A DNA stretch of 41,188 bases, taken from contig NZ_JABXKP010000044.1 in NCBI RefSeq assembly GCF_017114985.1, forward strand, positions 1-41,188. Reading direction: 5' to 3'. A program made the position numbers and the translations under genes. The DNA comes from Nostoc sp. JL33. GTDB lineage: Bacteria; Cyanobacteriota; Cyanobacteriia; Cyanobacteriales; Nostocaceae. This document shows, piece after piece, positions 16,994 to 25,380 of the stretch; within the stretch, counting starts at the first letter, position 1; every line of letters begins with the position of its first letter. The notes below the pieces were generated by a model, which worked only from the letters and a program-made list of their open reading frames with translations, was not told the DNA's origin and did not search any database.

Positions 16994-17043
16994 AACGCAG
17001 AGGAAGAGAGAGGATAATAGCAATTCTCTACTGTTTATTGATT

Positions 17044-18183
17044 TTAGGGGTTATTCTTACCAAGATATTTAGCTTTTAATTCTTCTAATTCTTCATCTAT
17101 TTTGCTTTTAATAGAAGGCTGAGATATTGGATTTGGTGGCTGTATTTTATTTGGTTGAGGTTTGCTACTACCCAAAAATTGGGTTTTCATTTCCTCTAAT
17201 TCTTTCTCAACTTGACTAGGAGATTTCGATACAAAATTGGGTGGTAAATTTGGTGGTGATTGAAGGATAGGTTTTGGTGCAATCGCTGGCGTGGCTGCTA
17301 CTTGCGACTGTTGATTTAAGTCTTTGATCACTTCATCTACTGTTTGATAACGCCGAATTGGGGCACTTTCTAGCATCTTGTTGAGAATGCGATTTAACTG
17401 ATTACTAATGGGGGTTTTCAAATATTGCTGCCAAACCCATGTACCGTTGTTGGTATCATAGGAATCGAAAGGCGATCGCACTGTTAATAAATTAATACAG
17501 GTCGCCCCCAAACTGTAAATATCGCTGGCAAAAACAGCCCTACCTCTCATTTGTTCAGGTGCAACATATTCTGGACTACCAATACTAGTACCAGTTTGAT
17601 TTAAGGCAGCACCAATGGCAGATTTAGCAGCCCCAAAATCTACTAATACTAGTTTGCTATCACCGCTACGTAAAATAATATTTTCTGGCTTAATATCGCG
17701 GTGAATTACATGTCTGGCGTGACAAAATTGCAATACTGATAATAAATCATTCAATAGTTGCCGGATTTGTATTTCATTGAAAGCACCTCTATGTGCCAAT
17801 TCCTGGGCTAAGTTTTGCCCGTCGATAAATTCTTGTACAAGATACTGCCGGCCTTCTTGGGTAAAATATGCTAATAATTCGGGAATTTGGGGATGTTTGC
17901 CCAATTCATCTAACTGCACCGCTTCTTGGTTAAATAATTCTACGGCTTTTGCAAGAGTGTTAGTACCTTGGGCTTGGGGATAAAATTGCTTAATCACGCA
18001 GCGTGGTTTTGAGGGTTTATCCTCATCCACAGCTAAGAAGGTTTTGCCAAAACCACCTTGTCCGATTGGTTTGATAGCACGGTAACGTTCTTTGAGGAGT
18101 AACTTAGAACCGCAAGTCAGGCAAAACTTGACATCATCAGGATTTTCCGGCTTGGGACAATGGGGATTAAGGCAGTAGCTCAT
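17044..18183 (-). CDS. Serine/threonine protein kinase with N-terminal zinc ribbon
   Basis: A 379-residue Hanks-type kinase. Cysteines C4, C9, C21 and C24 make a short zinc ribbon typical of a cyanobacterial kinase group. The kinase domain follows: glycine loop GQGGFGKTF (41-49), lysine K65 (VIKQF), catalytic HRDIKPEN (D163), DFG (D182), and GSPEYVAPEQ in the activation segment. The C-terminal ~90 residues are Pro/Gln-rich and contain two similar short motifs, ELEEMKTQFLG and ELEELKAKYLG. There is no membrane helix or sensor domain. The substrate is unknown. It stands alone between gnd and the Ca2+/H+ antiporter. Confidence 0.95.
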   Translation of the reverse strand: MSYCLNPHCPKPENPDDVKFCLTCGSKLLLKERYRAIKPIGQGGFGKTFLAVDEDKPSKPRCVIKQFYPQAQGTNTLAKAVELFNQEAVQLDELGKHPQIPELLAYFTQEGRQYLVQEFIDGQNLAQELAHRGAFNEIQIRQLLNDLLSVLQFCHARHVIHRDIKPENIILRSGDSKLVLVDFGAAKSAIGAALNQTGTSIGSPEYVAPEQMRGRAVFASDIYSLGATCINLLTVRSPFDSYDTNNGTWVWQQYLKTPISNQLNRILNKMLESAPIRRYQTVDEVIKDLNQQSQVAATPAIAPKPILQSPPNLPPNFVSKSPSQVEKELEEMKTQFLGSSKPQPNKIQPPNPISQPSIKSKIDEELEELKAKYLGKNNP

Positions 18184-18363
18184 ATAGGCGATCGCTCTTA
18201 TATATCTCTATTTTCTCCTGTCCCAGGCAAAAGGGTGTAATCAAGTGCAATCGCTTTGGATTAAACTATGAGCGATGTCTACGATGGTAACAGAGCGCGG
18301 CCGTTGTGCGGGCTGTGACGCTCCTGCGTCGCTAACGCTACGCTATCGGTGACGTACTGCTAG
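18184..18363. repeat. Gap with GC-rich repeat-like sequence
   Basis: The gap between the kinase start and the antiporter stop holds GC-rich sequence (around GCGCGGCCGTTGTGCGGGC and CGCTAACGCTACGCTATCGG) that differs from the AT-rich flanks and resembles the GCTACGC-type dispersed repeats seen at 32797 and 40991. No gene seen. Confidence 0.35.
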
Positions 18364-19455
18364 CTACCCCACAGCATCCATAACTGGATGGAAGTAGAAG
18401 GCGAACCCCAACACTGTATAGGCAGCTAATAATAAAGTGCCTTCCAGCCAATTGGATTTACCATCAGAACTAATACTGTTTGCAATCAACACTGACACAA
18501 CTACAGCTACTAATTCAAAGGGTTTGAAATCCAAATCCATTGGTTTACCCAATACCCGCCCTGCTATAACTAACACGGGCGCGACAAATAAAGCAATCTG
18601 CATACTTGATCCCACAGCTACCGAAAGGGAAAGATCCATCTTATCTTTCATCGCTACGGTGACTGCTGTGGCGTGTTCAGCCGCGTTACCGACGATGGGA
18701 ACCAAAATCACCCCTGTAAACAGCGCCGTCAAACCTAGCTGAGATGTGGCCACTTCCAGAGATTCGACCAACATTTCTGACTCAATTGCCACTAGCAAGG
18801 TACATACTAGCAGTACGCCAACCCACAACATCATATTTGGTTTCGCGTGAGGGGTTTCTTCTGCTTCTGTCTCCGCTACACCCACATCATATAAATAGGA
18901 GTGGGTTTTCATCGAAAATAGCAGCGTTAGGGCATAAACCAGGATTAATACTACAGCAACAGCAATAGAAAGATTTTGCACTGTTTCTTCGTTAATTCCT
19001 TGAGAGGTATAATTCATCGCCGTTGGCATCAAAATCGCAATCACCGCCAAATTCATCGAAGCAGCATTCACCCGCGCCACAATTGGCTGAAATGTCTGTT
19101 CTTTGTAGCGCAGTCCTCCCAAAAGCATGGAAAAACCCATCACCAGTAGTAAGTTGCTAATAATCGATCCGGTGATACTAGCTTTGACTACATCTATTAA
19201 CCCAGCGTTCAGCGCTATTAGGGCGATGATTAGTTCTGTAGCATTGCCAAAGGTGGCGTTTAACAAGCCCCCCAATGATGGCCCCACTACGACAGCAATT
19301 TCTTCTGTGGCTGTACCCATCCAAGCTGCTAAGGGCAGAATCGCTAATCCAGCTGTAATGAAAACTATCAATTCTCCCCACTCCAGAAAGTGGGCTGCTA
19401 GGGAAACGGGGATAAACAGTAATAAAACCAGAAGAATAATGTTTTTAGTTGACAT
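18364..19455 (-). CDS. cax: Calcium/proton antiporter (CaCA family)
   Basis: A 363-residue inner-membrane antiporter with about 11 hydrophobic segments. The two inverted halves carry the CaCA alpha-repeats: GNATELIIALIALNAGLIDV (about 70-90) and GNAAEHATAVTVAMKDKMD (about 254-272), including the ion-binding Glu residues. Length and pattern fit the bacterial Ca2+/H+ exchanger ChaA/CAX group. It exports Ca2+ in exchange for protons and may aid salt or alkaline tolerance. It has its own transcription unit, divergent from the GH57 gene. Confidence 0.95.
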   Translation of the reverse strand: MSTKNIILLVLLLFIPVSLAAHFLEWGELIVFITAGLAILPLAAWMGTATEEIAVVVGPSLGGLLNATFGNATELIIALIALNAGLIDVVKASITGSIISNLLLVMGFSMLLGGLRYKEQTFQPIVARVNAASMNLAVIAILMPTAMNYTSQGINEETVQNLSIAVAVVLILVYALTLLFSMKTHSYLYDVGVAETEAEETPHAKPNMMLWVGVLLVCTLLVAIESEMLVESLEVATSQLGLTALFTGVILVPIVGNAAEHATAVTVAMKDKMDLSLSVAVGSSMQIALFVAPVLVIAGRVLGKPMDLDFKPFELVAVVVSVLIANSISSDGKSNWLEGTLLLAAYTVLGFAFYFHPVMDAVG

Positions 19456-19730
19456 TTGTTGTCTTGGGTTGAGGTATCTTGTCGGAGTGCTGAGTTACTC
19501 ACTACTCCCATAGGATACTCTCAACCGTCTGTAGACTAATTCAGAAATTTAGCTGTTTTGGGTTCACTGCTGTGGATGTTGTGTAAAATAAGATTACGAT
19601 ATAATGAGTTTTTGTAATCTTTTGTTGCAAAAATATGAATTTGAGCCAAGATTTTACACCAGAGATAGGGTTTAATAAATTAAAAGACAATTAAAATTTT
19701 GATTGGCGCCCAAGAAGAGAAAACCCCTAA

Positions 19731-19828
19731 CTGAGGCTTTGGTCAATGCCTGATTCCTTTAAGCCTTCAGGGAAAGGGCTGTCTTGCAAAGTTCCTTTAA
19801 GTCGGCACAGCCGCCCAACGGACTTTGC
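19731..19828 (+). ncRNA. Candidate structured RNA / 5' leader before the GH57 gene
   Basis: Three pairings are visible: CTGAGGCTT (19731-19739) with AAGCCTTCAG (19761-19770, one bulge); GGCTGT (19777-19782) with ACAGCC (19807-19812); and GCAAAGTTC (19786-19794) with GGACTTTGC (19820-19828, one G-U pair). The third crosses the second, making an H-type pseudoknot or two alternative states. It lies 170 nt upstream of the GH57 start in the 542-nt gap 19456-19997, which is otherwise AT-rich and without a gene. The strand is assumed from the nearest gene downstream. It does not match a riboswitch class I can name. Confidence 0.4.
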
Positions 19829-19997
19829 CCTATGCGATAACGCAGATTTCCCCCTAGAATAAAACGGCTTTGTCGAAAATTTGGTTAGATTCCATAGTTG
19901 TTGTTTATAGCGGATTTTGTGTGAGAACCATTGTAGAAAGGTTTACGCACAATGTTCTCGGTGCAACTGCAAGTTTTTTGTTTTTGGATAAATATAC

Positions 19998-22754
19998 ATG
20001 ACTTCTGCTGCCCAAATGCCAGCTAGCTCTGGCTCAACGTTAACATTACATTCAGATCCCAATAACACCAAAGAAACCGATCCCTACTCGAAGGCTAATG
20101 GTGTTTATGTGACGGTGCATGGTCATTTTTACCAGCCGCCAAGGGAAAACCCTTATCTGGACGCAATTGAACGCCAACCGAGCGCTGCGCCGAGCCATGA
20201 CTGGAATGAGCGGATTCATTGGGAATGCTATCGCCCAAATGCCTTTGCCAGAGTCTTAAATGACCAAGGCGAAGTCGTGGAGATCGTCAACAATTATGAG
20301 TATTTTAGTTTTAATATTGGGGCAACGCTGATGTCGTGGCTAGAACGCTACGATGTGGAGGTTTATCAGCGGATTTTAGAGGCGGATAGGAAGAGTAGCG
20401 ATCGCTTGCATGGTCACGGCAATGCGATCGCGCAAGTATACAATCACATCATCATGCCTCTGGCGAACGAACGCGACAAATATACCCAAATTCGCTGGGG
20501 TAAAGAAGATTTCCGCTCCCGCTTTGGACGCGATCCCGAAGGCATGTGGCTAGCAGAAACTGCTGTAGACTACGCAACCCTAGAAGCTCTTGTTGCTGAG
20601 GGTATTCGCTTCATTATCCTTGCACCATCTCAAGCACTGCGTTGCCGTCCCCTCCCTACTCAAGATCATCCCCATCCTGAATGGATCGAAGTCGGTGGGA
20701 GTCAGATTGATTCTACCCGTCCCTATCGTTGTTATTTGCAGCCTACACTAGATACTTCATCTTCACCTTTGAGTGCGATCAAGGAGGGGAGTAGGGAATC
20801 GGGAGTAGGGAGTAGGGATAGTAACCACTCCCCACTCCCCACTCCCCACTCTCCCCCCTACATTGATATCTTCTTCTACGATGGGCCGATATCGCGGGAC
20901 ATGGGTTTTAGTGATGTCGTTTATAATTCCAGTCACTTTGCCGGACGTATCGGTTCGGCGGTGCGTGGGGATCATCGTCTGGCACAGTTGATTTCTGTGG
21001 CGACGGATGGCGAAACCTTTGGACACCACAAAAAGGGAACTGAGAAAACTTTAGCCTACGCCTTTACCAAAGAGTTTCCCCAACAGGGTTGGACGGTAAC
21101 GAACTTCGCCCACTACCTCAGCTTAAATTCTCCTGGTTGGGAAGTGGAATTGAAGTCAGTCACAGCCTGGAGTTGCGCCCACGGTGTCGGCAGATGGGAA
21201 GATGATTGTGGTTGCGGTGGAGAAGGTGGTGTTTGGCATCAGAAATGGCGTCGTCCCTTGCGGGATGCCCTGAATTGGCTGCGAGATCAGCTAACTGATG
21301 TGTATGAGGAACATGGTAGACAGTTATTTCGTGATCCCTGGCTAGCACGAGATGAATATATTCAAGTGATGCGCGATCGCTCTGCTACCAATGTCAACCG
21401 TTTCCTCGCCCGTCATCAAACCCACAAACTAACCGCAGCCGAACAAGTAGACGCTTTGCGCTTGTTAGAAATGCAGCGTCACGCTTTGTTGATGTTCACT
21501 AGTTGCGGTTGGTTTTTTGAAGAAATTTCTCGTCCAGAGGGGACACAAATTCTACGCTATGCCGCCCGTGCTTTGGAATTGGCAGGGGATGTGGCAGGTG
21601 TGCAGTTGGAAAAAGGCTTCGTCAAACGTCTTGGTTTAGCCCCCAGTAATGTGGAGCAGTTCAAACACGGTGCGGAAATTTATCGGCAACTGGTGTTAAC
21701 TGCCCAACTGGGCTTTAAGCAAGTAGCAGCCCATTACGCCATTACTTCCCTATTTAGCAATCAGAAACCAGCACAGACGCACAATTCTTTGCCTAGAAAA
21801 GATGCTGCTGACAAACAGTCTCAGCGTTACCATAAGCGGGTTTATTGCTACGCTGCCAATGAGTTAGATTACCAACTGCAACGGATGGGATCGCTAACTC
21901 TGGCTGTGGGAAATTTAAAGCTGGTATCAGAAATTACTTGGGAAAGTGAGCATTTGGTATTTGCTGTTTTGCATTTGGGAGGCTGGGATTTCCACTGCTG
22001 CATTCAACAATTTACTGGGCGGCGTGACTACAGCCAATTAAAAGAAAAGCTGTTTCGGGCACTGCAACAAGCTAGTGCGGCTCATACTATCTTGGTGATG
22101 ACACAGCTATTTGGAGAAGAAGCTTTCAGCTTGCAAAATCTATTTGCTGAAGAACGCCACCGGATTATGGGGCTGCTTAGTCAGGAAACACTGACACGTT
22201 TAGGACAGCTTTATACTCAAGCCTACCGTGATAATTATGGGGTGCTGATGGCGTTTCATCGCGATGAAATAGCAGTACCGCAAGAATTGCAGGTAGCAGC
22301 AGATATTGCTTTAGGGCATCGCTGTTTGATGACATTGCGATCGCTAGACCAAGATATTGCTGATCCCCAAAAGAGTTGGAATCACATCTTAGAATTAGAG
22401 GCGATCGCGACTGAAGCAAAACATCTGCGTTGTCGGCTGAATATTCCCGATGGTAAGCAGATGTTAGAACAATTAATTGCGCGATCGCTTTGGCAATTGT
22501 TGCACGATGCCAATGGTAGTTTTAATGCAGATATCCAACTATTGGAGCGATTGATTGATGTCGGGGATCAACTAAATATTGATGTTTCCCTACAGCGATC
22601 GCAGGAACTATACTTTAGTTGTCTGCAAAGTGAGATAGCGCCGGTGTGTCTCACTAACTTTGCAAATGAAGGAGATAATCAGTGTCTTCAGTTGCTCAAG
22701 TTGGGCAAAAAGTTAGCCGTTGATGTCACCATGATCTCAAATCAGTTGGGATAG
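19998..22754 (+). CDS. GH57 glycoside hydrolase family protein with DUF3536
   Basis: A 918-residue protein. The N-terminal GH57 barrel shows VHGHFYQPPRENP (H41, H43), the probable nucleophile E187 in WLAET and the probable acid D337 in ATDGETFGHH; the following region includes a Cys/Gly-rich WEDDCGCGGEGG loop. The C-terminal ~450 residues fit DUF3536. GH57 enzymes act on alpha-glucans (amylase, branching, transferase), so a role in glycogen metabolism is likely, but the exact activity is not known. Residues 262-287 (KEGSRESGVGSRDSNH and the SPLPTPHSPP that follows) are coded by an inserted dispersed repeat and probably form a surface loop. The start lies after a long untranslated leader. Confidence 0.9.
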   Translation: MTSAAQMPASSGSTLTLHSDPNNTKETDPYSKANGVYVTVHGHFYQPPRENPYLDAIERQPSAAPSHDWNERIHWECYRPNAFARVLNDQGEVVEIVNNYEYFSFNIGATLMSWLERYDVEVYQRILEADRKSSDRLHGHGNAIAQVYNHIIMPLANERDKYTQIRWGKEDFRSRFGRDPEGMWLAETAVDYATLEALVAEGIRFIILAPSQALRCRPLPTQDHPHPEWIEVGGSQIDSTRPYRCYLQPTLDTSSSPLSAIKEGSRESGVGSRDSNHSPLPTPHSPPYIDIFFYDGPISRDMGFSDVVYNSSHFAGRIGSAVRGDHRLAQLISVATDGETFGHHKKGTEKTLAYAFTKEFPQQGWTVTNFAHYLSLNSPGWEVELKSVTAWSCAHGVGRWEDDCGCGGEGGVWHQKWRRPLRDALNWLRDQLTDVYEEHGRQLFRDPWLARDEYIQVMRDRSATNVNRFLARHQTHKLTAAEQVDALRLLEMQRHALLMFTSCGWFFEEISRPEGTQILRYAARALELAGDVAGVQLEKGFVKRLGLAPSNVEQFKHGAEIYRQLVLTAQLGFKQVAAHYAITSLFSNQKPAQTHNSLPRKDAADKQSQRYHKRVYCYAANELDYQLQRMGSLTLAVGNLKLVSEITWESEHLVFAVLHLGGWDFHCCIQQFTGRRDYSQLKEKLFRALQQASAAHTILVMTQLFGEEAFSLQNLFAEERHRIMGLLSQETLTRLGQLYTQAYRDNYGVLMAFHRDEIAVPQELQVAADIALGHRCLMTLRSLDQDIADPQKSWNHILELEAIATEAKHLRCRLNIPDGKQMLEQLIARSLWQLLHDANGSFNADIQLLERLIDVGDQLNIDVSLQRSQELYFSCLQSEIAPVCLTNFANEGDNQCLQLLKLGKKLAVDVTMISNQLG
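20781..20858. repeat. Dispersed repeat inserted in frame in the GH57 gene
   Basis: The sequence GGAGTAGGGAGTAGGG on the left and CCCACTCCCCACTCCCCACT on the right form inverted arms of the same family as the gap repeat at 9083-9250. The 78 nt keep the reading frame open and code for 26 Ser/Pro/Gly-rich residues. Confidence 0.8.
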
Positions 22755-22780
22755 ATGTAGCGTAGCACAGTGAAGCTAAA

Positions 22781-22813
22781 ACCTCGTTTCCAGTTAGAAA
22801 TTGGGAACGAGGT
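22781..22813 (+). terminator. Terminator-like hairpin after the GH57 gene
   Basis: ACCTCGTTTCC (22781-22791) pairs with GGAACGAGGT (22804-22813) with one bulged T, 27 nt after the stop; the tail CAATCTTTTGAC is only moderately T-rich. Confidence 0.5.
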
Positions 22814-22861
22814 CAATCTTTTGACATCTGGTGAAATTAAATATGCGTTATCCAGAACCCT

Positions 22862-22892
22862 TGTAGAGACGTAGCACTGCTACGTCTCTACA
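22862..22892. repeat. Palindromic dispersed repeat
   Basis: TGTAGAGACGTAG (22862-22874) and CTACGTCTCTACA (22880-22892) are perfect inverted arms around 5 nt. It relates in type to the AGACGCGATTAATCGCGTCT palindromes at 38732 and 38771. It lies in the convergent gap between the GH57 gene and the small membrane protein gene. Confidence 0.7.
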
Positions 22893-22988
22893 TTCATTTT
22901 CTTTTCCTTTGTCTTTTGGTTAAGTCAGTTGGGGTAAAATCTCACATACAGAGAAGGGGAAAATTTTCCCCTTTTGTTTTAATATCCT

Positions 22989-23234
22989 TTACTTAATCTC
23001 AGAGCGATCGCAATGGTAGGGATAAAGCCACTCACACTTGAAGAGTCCGTGGGTATGTTTCTCAAAAAAGGTTCCTGCATGGCGTCCAGGTGATATATCG
23101 ATCCCAGCTTTCGTTTTAATCTCATATAACCAAGGAAACGCAACTACTAAAATAGCTATGACACTGAACAGGTACAGAATCGTAGTTCTAATGTTGAGGA
23201 ATCTTAGGGAATTGCTATTGTGATTTTGAGGCAT
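22989..23234 (-). CDS. Small single-span membrane protein
   Basis: An 81-residue product if it starts at the ATG at 23234 (MPQNHNSNSL); an ATG eight codons earlier is possible. One clear membrane helix, TTILYLFSVIAILVVAFPWL (about 17-36), is followed by a basic/His-rich tail with two Cys (KCEWLYPYHC) that might bind metal or form a disulfide. It is the last of three same-strand genes, 35 nt after the HNH nuclease. I do not recognise the family. Coding status is supported by the helix and position but not proven. Confidence 0.5.
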   Translation of the reverse strand: MPQNHNSNSLRFLNIRTTILYLFSVIAILVVAFPWLYEIKTKAGIDISPGRHAGTFFEKHTHGLFKCEWLYPYHCDRSEIK

Positions 23235-23269
23235 AGAAAATGAGAAACTAATAGCCACCCCATCCTAAC

Positions 23270-23515
23270 CTAAAGCTGAAAATATCGCCGGAAACGGGGA
23301 TCAATGTTGTCTGTTTTCTGCTGATTGCACGTAAAGCAGAGGGTTTGGAGATTGCTGATATCGTTTTGACCGCCACGGGCGAGGGGAATAATATGGTCAA
23401 TGCTGAGGTTAGTTTCTAAAGTAGTTTTACCGCAGCTTTGGCATTGGTATTTGTCACGTTGAAAAACATATTTCTTGACTGACGGCGGGATACGAATGCG
23501 GGGAGTTTTGCTCAT
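23270..23515 (-). CDS. HNH endonuclease domain protein
   Basis: An 81-residue protein starting at the ATG at 23515. It is a stand-alone HNH nuclease: CQSC (zinc ligands), DHIIPLARGG (metal-binding His of the beta-beta-alpha fold), SNLQTLCFTCNQQK (Asn and second CxxC). The start IRIPPSVKKYVFQRDKYQC is typical of cyanobacterial and bacterial small HNH proteins. It lies 7 nt after the stop of the Gfo/Idh/MocA gene, suggesting co-transcription. Its target is unknown; no restriction or toxin partner is seen. Confidence 0.9.
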   Translation of the reverse strand: MSKTPRIRIPPSVKKYVFQRDKYQCQSCGKTTLETNLSIDHIIPLARGGQNDISNLQTLCFTCNQQKTDNIDPRFRRYFQL

Positions 23516-23522
23516 TTTATCT

Positions 23523-24659
23523 CTAGTTGCTAAGAAATCCTGACAAGCTAGGTACATCTACCCAAGTTGCTTTTGTATGAGATTCATGGGATAAATCCAT
23601 CAACAACTGAGAATAAATTCCTTCTCGCAGCGATGGTATAATCTCCTGATTGTGGTCAATTCCTTGCAGCCATTGGTCTACTACGCGGATAAATGCACAA
23701 ATGCGCCCATCAGCATAATTTTTCGGAAAAATTAACCGATTCGGTATTTCTATTTCCGTTAAAGGTTTACCTGGCTGGGAACCCCAAACACGAAAACCAT
23801 GTATATAATCTTTTTGATTTTCACTGCCCAAAATTAATGTACCGCGATCGCCATATACTTCTACCCAATGGGTTCTTGCTGCATGAACAACCGCACTGAT
23901 CGAAAGTTGGCAAGGTGTGCCATTTGCTAATTCCAGGGTTAATATACAGTTGTCATCTGTATCCACTGGCTTAGATTCCCCACTCACAGGGTCAACTCGT
24001 GTGGGAATAGCTGTAGTTAAATGGGCGCTTAATCTGCGGACTGGGCCGAACAACCAGTGAATGTAATCGAAGGCGTGGGAACCTAAAGATCCCAATGCAC
24101 CGCCTCCTTTTTCTTTAGAAGAATACCAATTCCAAGGGCGTGAAGTATCAGCACGAGAAGAACCTAACCAATCAATTTTAATTAGGCGCAACTCACCCAC
24201 ATAATCTTCTGACAATAATTCCGCAAATAACTGCCATGCTGGTACAAAGCGAAATTCAAAGTCTACAGTTGCAATCACGCCTTTTGCTTTAGCTAACTGA
24301 TAAAGTTCTTTAGCCTCAACTGCATTTAAAGTTGTTGGTTTTTCCAGTAATAAATGTTTTCCAGCTTCCAGTACAGTTTTTGCCATTTCATAGTGCAAAA
24401 ATGGCGGCGTAGAAATGCTAACTGCTTGCACTGCTGGCAATGCCACAATATCTGTAAGTGAGTCGTAAGCGTGGGGGATATTATGGGATTCTGCTATAGC
24501 TTTGGCTTTCTTTATATCTCGGTGATAAACAGCAACTACCTCAGTGCGAGGATGTGCTTGGAATCCAGGGATGTGGACTTTTTGACCAAATCCAGTGCCT
24601 GCGATGGCTACGCCCGCCGCAGGCATCGCAATCCCAATCATATGATCATTTACTCCCAT
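23523..24659 (-). CDS. Gfo/Idh/MocA family oxidoreductase
   Basis: A 378-residue NAD(P)-dependent oxidoreductase, likely acting on a sugar, inositol or related compound. It has the Rossmann AGTGFGQKVH (20-29), the family EKP motif (106-108) and the GSLGSHAFDYIHWLFG segment of the C-terminal domain with candidate catalytic His. The substrate cannot be told. Residues 10-19 (IAMPAAGVAI) are coded by GCGATGCCTGCGGCGGGCG and the following GTAGCCATCGC, a known-looking dispersed repeat, so a few codons seem to have been added just before the first beta strand. The true start could also be the ATG at 24641. It heads a three-gene minus-strand run with the HNH nuclease and a small membrane protein. Confidence 0.92.
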   Translation of the reverse strand: MGVNDHMIGIAMPAAGVAIAGTGFGQKVHIPGFQAHPRTEVVAVYHRDIKKAKAIAESHNIPHAYDSLTDIVALPAVQAVSISTPPFLHYEMAKTVLEAGKHLLLEKPTTLNAVEAKELYQLAKAKGVIATVDFEFRFVPAWQLFAELLSEDYVGELRLIKIDWLGSSRADTSRPWNWYSSKEKGGGALGSLGSHAFDYIHWLFGPVRRLSAHLTTAIPTRVDPVSGESKPVDTDDNCILTLELANGTPCQLSISAVVHAARTHWVEVYGDRGTLILGSENQKDYIHGFRVWGSQPGKPLTEIEIPNRLIFPKNYADGRICAFIRVVDQWLQGIDHNQEIIPSLREGIYSQLLMDLSHESHTKATWVDVPSLSGFLSN

Positions 24660-24730
24660 AATTATACAACTTCCTATTTACTTAATAATATCATTTTATC
24701 TATCAATATAGGTTGAGCCTTAATCATTTT

Positions 24731-25183
24731 TTATCGGAGAACCCTAATTGTCAAAGGATAACGATAATGCTGACCTTTGTAAGCTTTTATAGCGGCAAAA
24801 GTCACTACAAATAATTGTCCTATTAGGATTAATAATATTAATGGCATGAACACAATTAGTAAACTGTCTAGAGTTATTTGTACTTGATTTGACTTATTAG
24901 TAGCCACTACCCAAATAAAATTCGTTGCTACCACAAATAAGGAGATTGCCATGACAAGTAAGGTATATAATGTCCAAGTAATTTGAAAATTCAAGGATTC
25001 CTTTCCTTGGAAATCAATCCAGGGATATTGTGATTTTCTAAATCGCCAAATCACGAGTGGAGGCAAAAGATATAAAGGAATGCCAATAAATACCAAAAAA
25101 TACAATAATATCCACCCTAATAAAGCCGAAAAATGACACAACATCCCCCAGATACGCATTTGTGGTTTAGGTTTTTCTCTCAT
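24731..25183 (-). CDS. DUF4870 domain membrane protein
   Basis: A 150-residue inner-membrane protein with about three hydrophobic segments: an N-terminal pair (CHFSALLGWILLYFLVFIGI), a middle helix (LYTLLVMAISLFVVATNFIW) and one near the end (LLIVFMPLILLILIGQLFVV). The motif WIDFQGKESLNFQITWTLY is diagnostic of DUF4870 (Tic20-like fold). The function is unknown. The start ATG at 25183 gives a short basic N-terminus. It ends 70 nt before the Gfo/Idh/MocA start on the same strand. Confidence 0.88.
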   Translation of the reverse strand: MREKPKPQMRIWGMLCHFSALLGWILLYFLVFIGIPLYLLPPLVIWRFRKSQYPWIDFQGKESLNFQITWTLYTLLVMAISLFVVATNFIWVVATNKSNQVQITLDSLLIVFMPLILLILIGQLFVVTFAAIKAYKGQHYRYPLTIRVLR

Positions 25184-25380
25184 GGCTTTTTATATGTAAG
25201 TAGATTTAACAAATAATTCTCTATTGTAATTATCTATAAAAAAGCCAAACAAGAGCTTAAAATCTGAGTATTTCTCGGTGATAATTTTCTTTAAGAGGTT
25301 CTATTTCCCAGACTATGCCTTCTCCTGGCTCCAAAGCAAATTCTATGTCGTAAGCTTAATAACATTAACGGATTTTCAAT

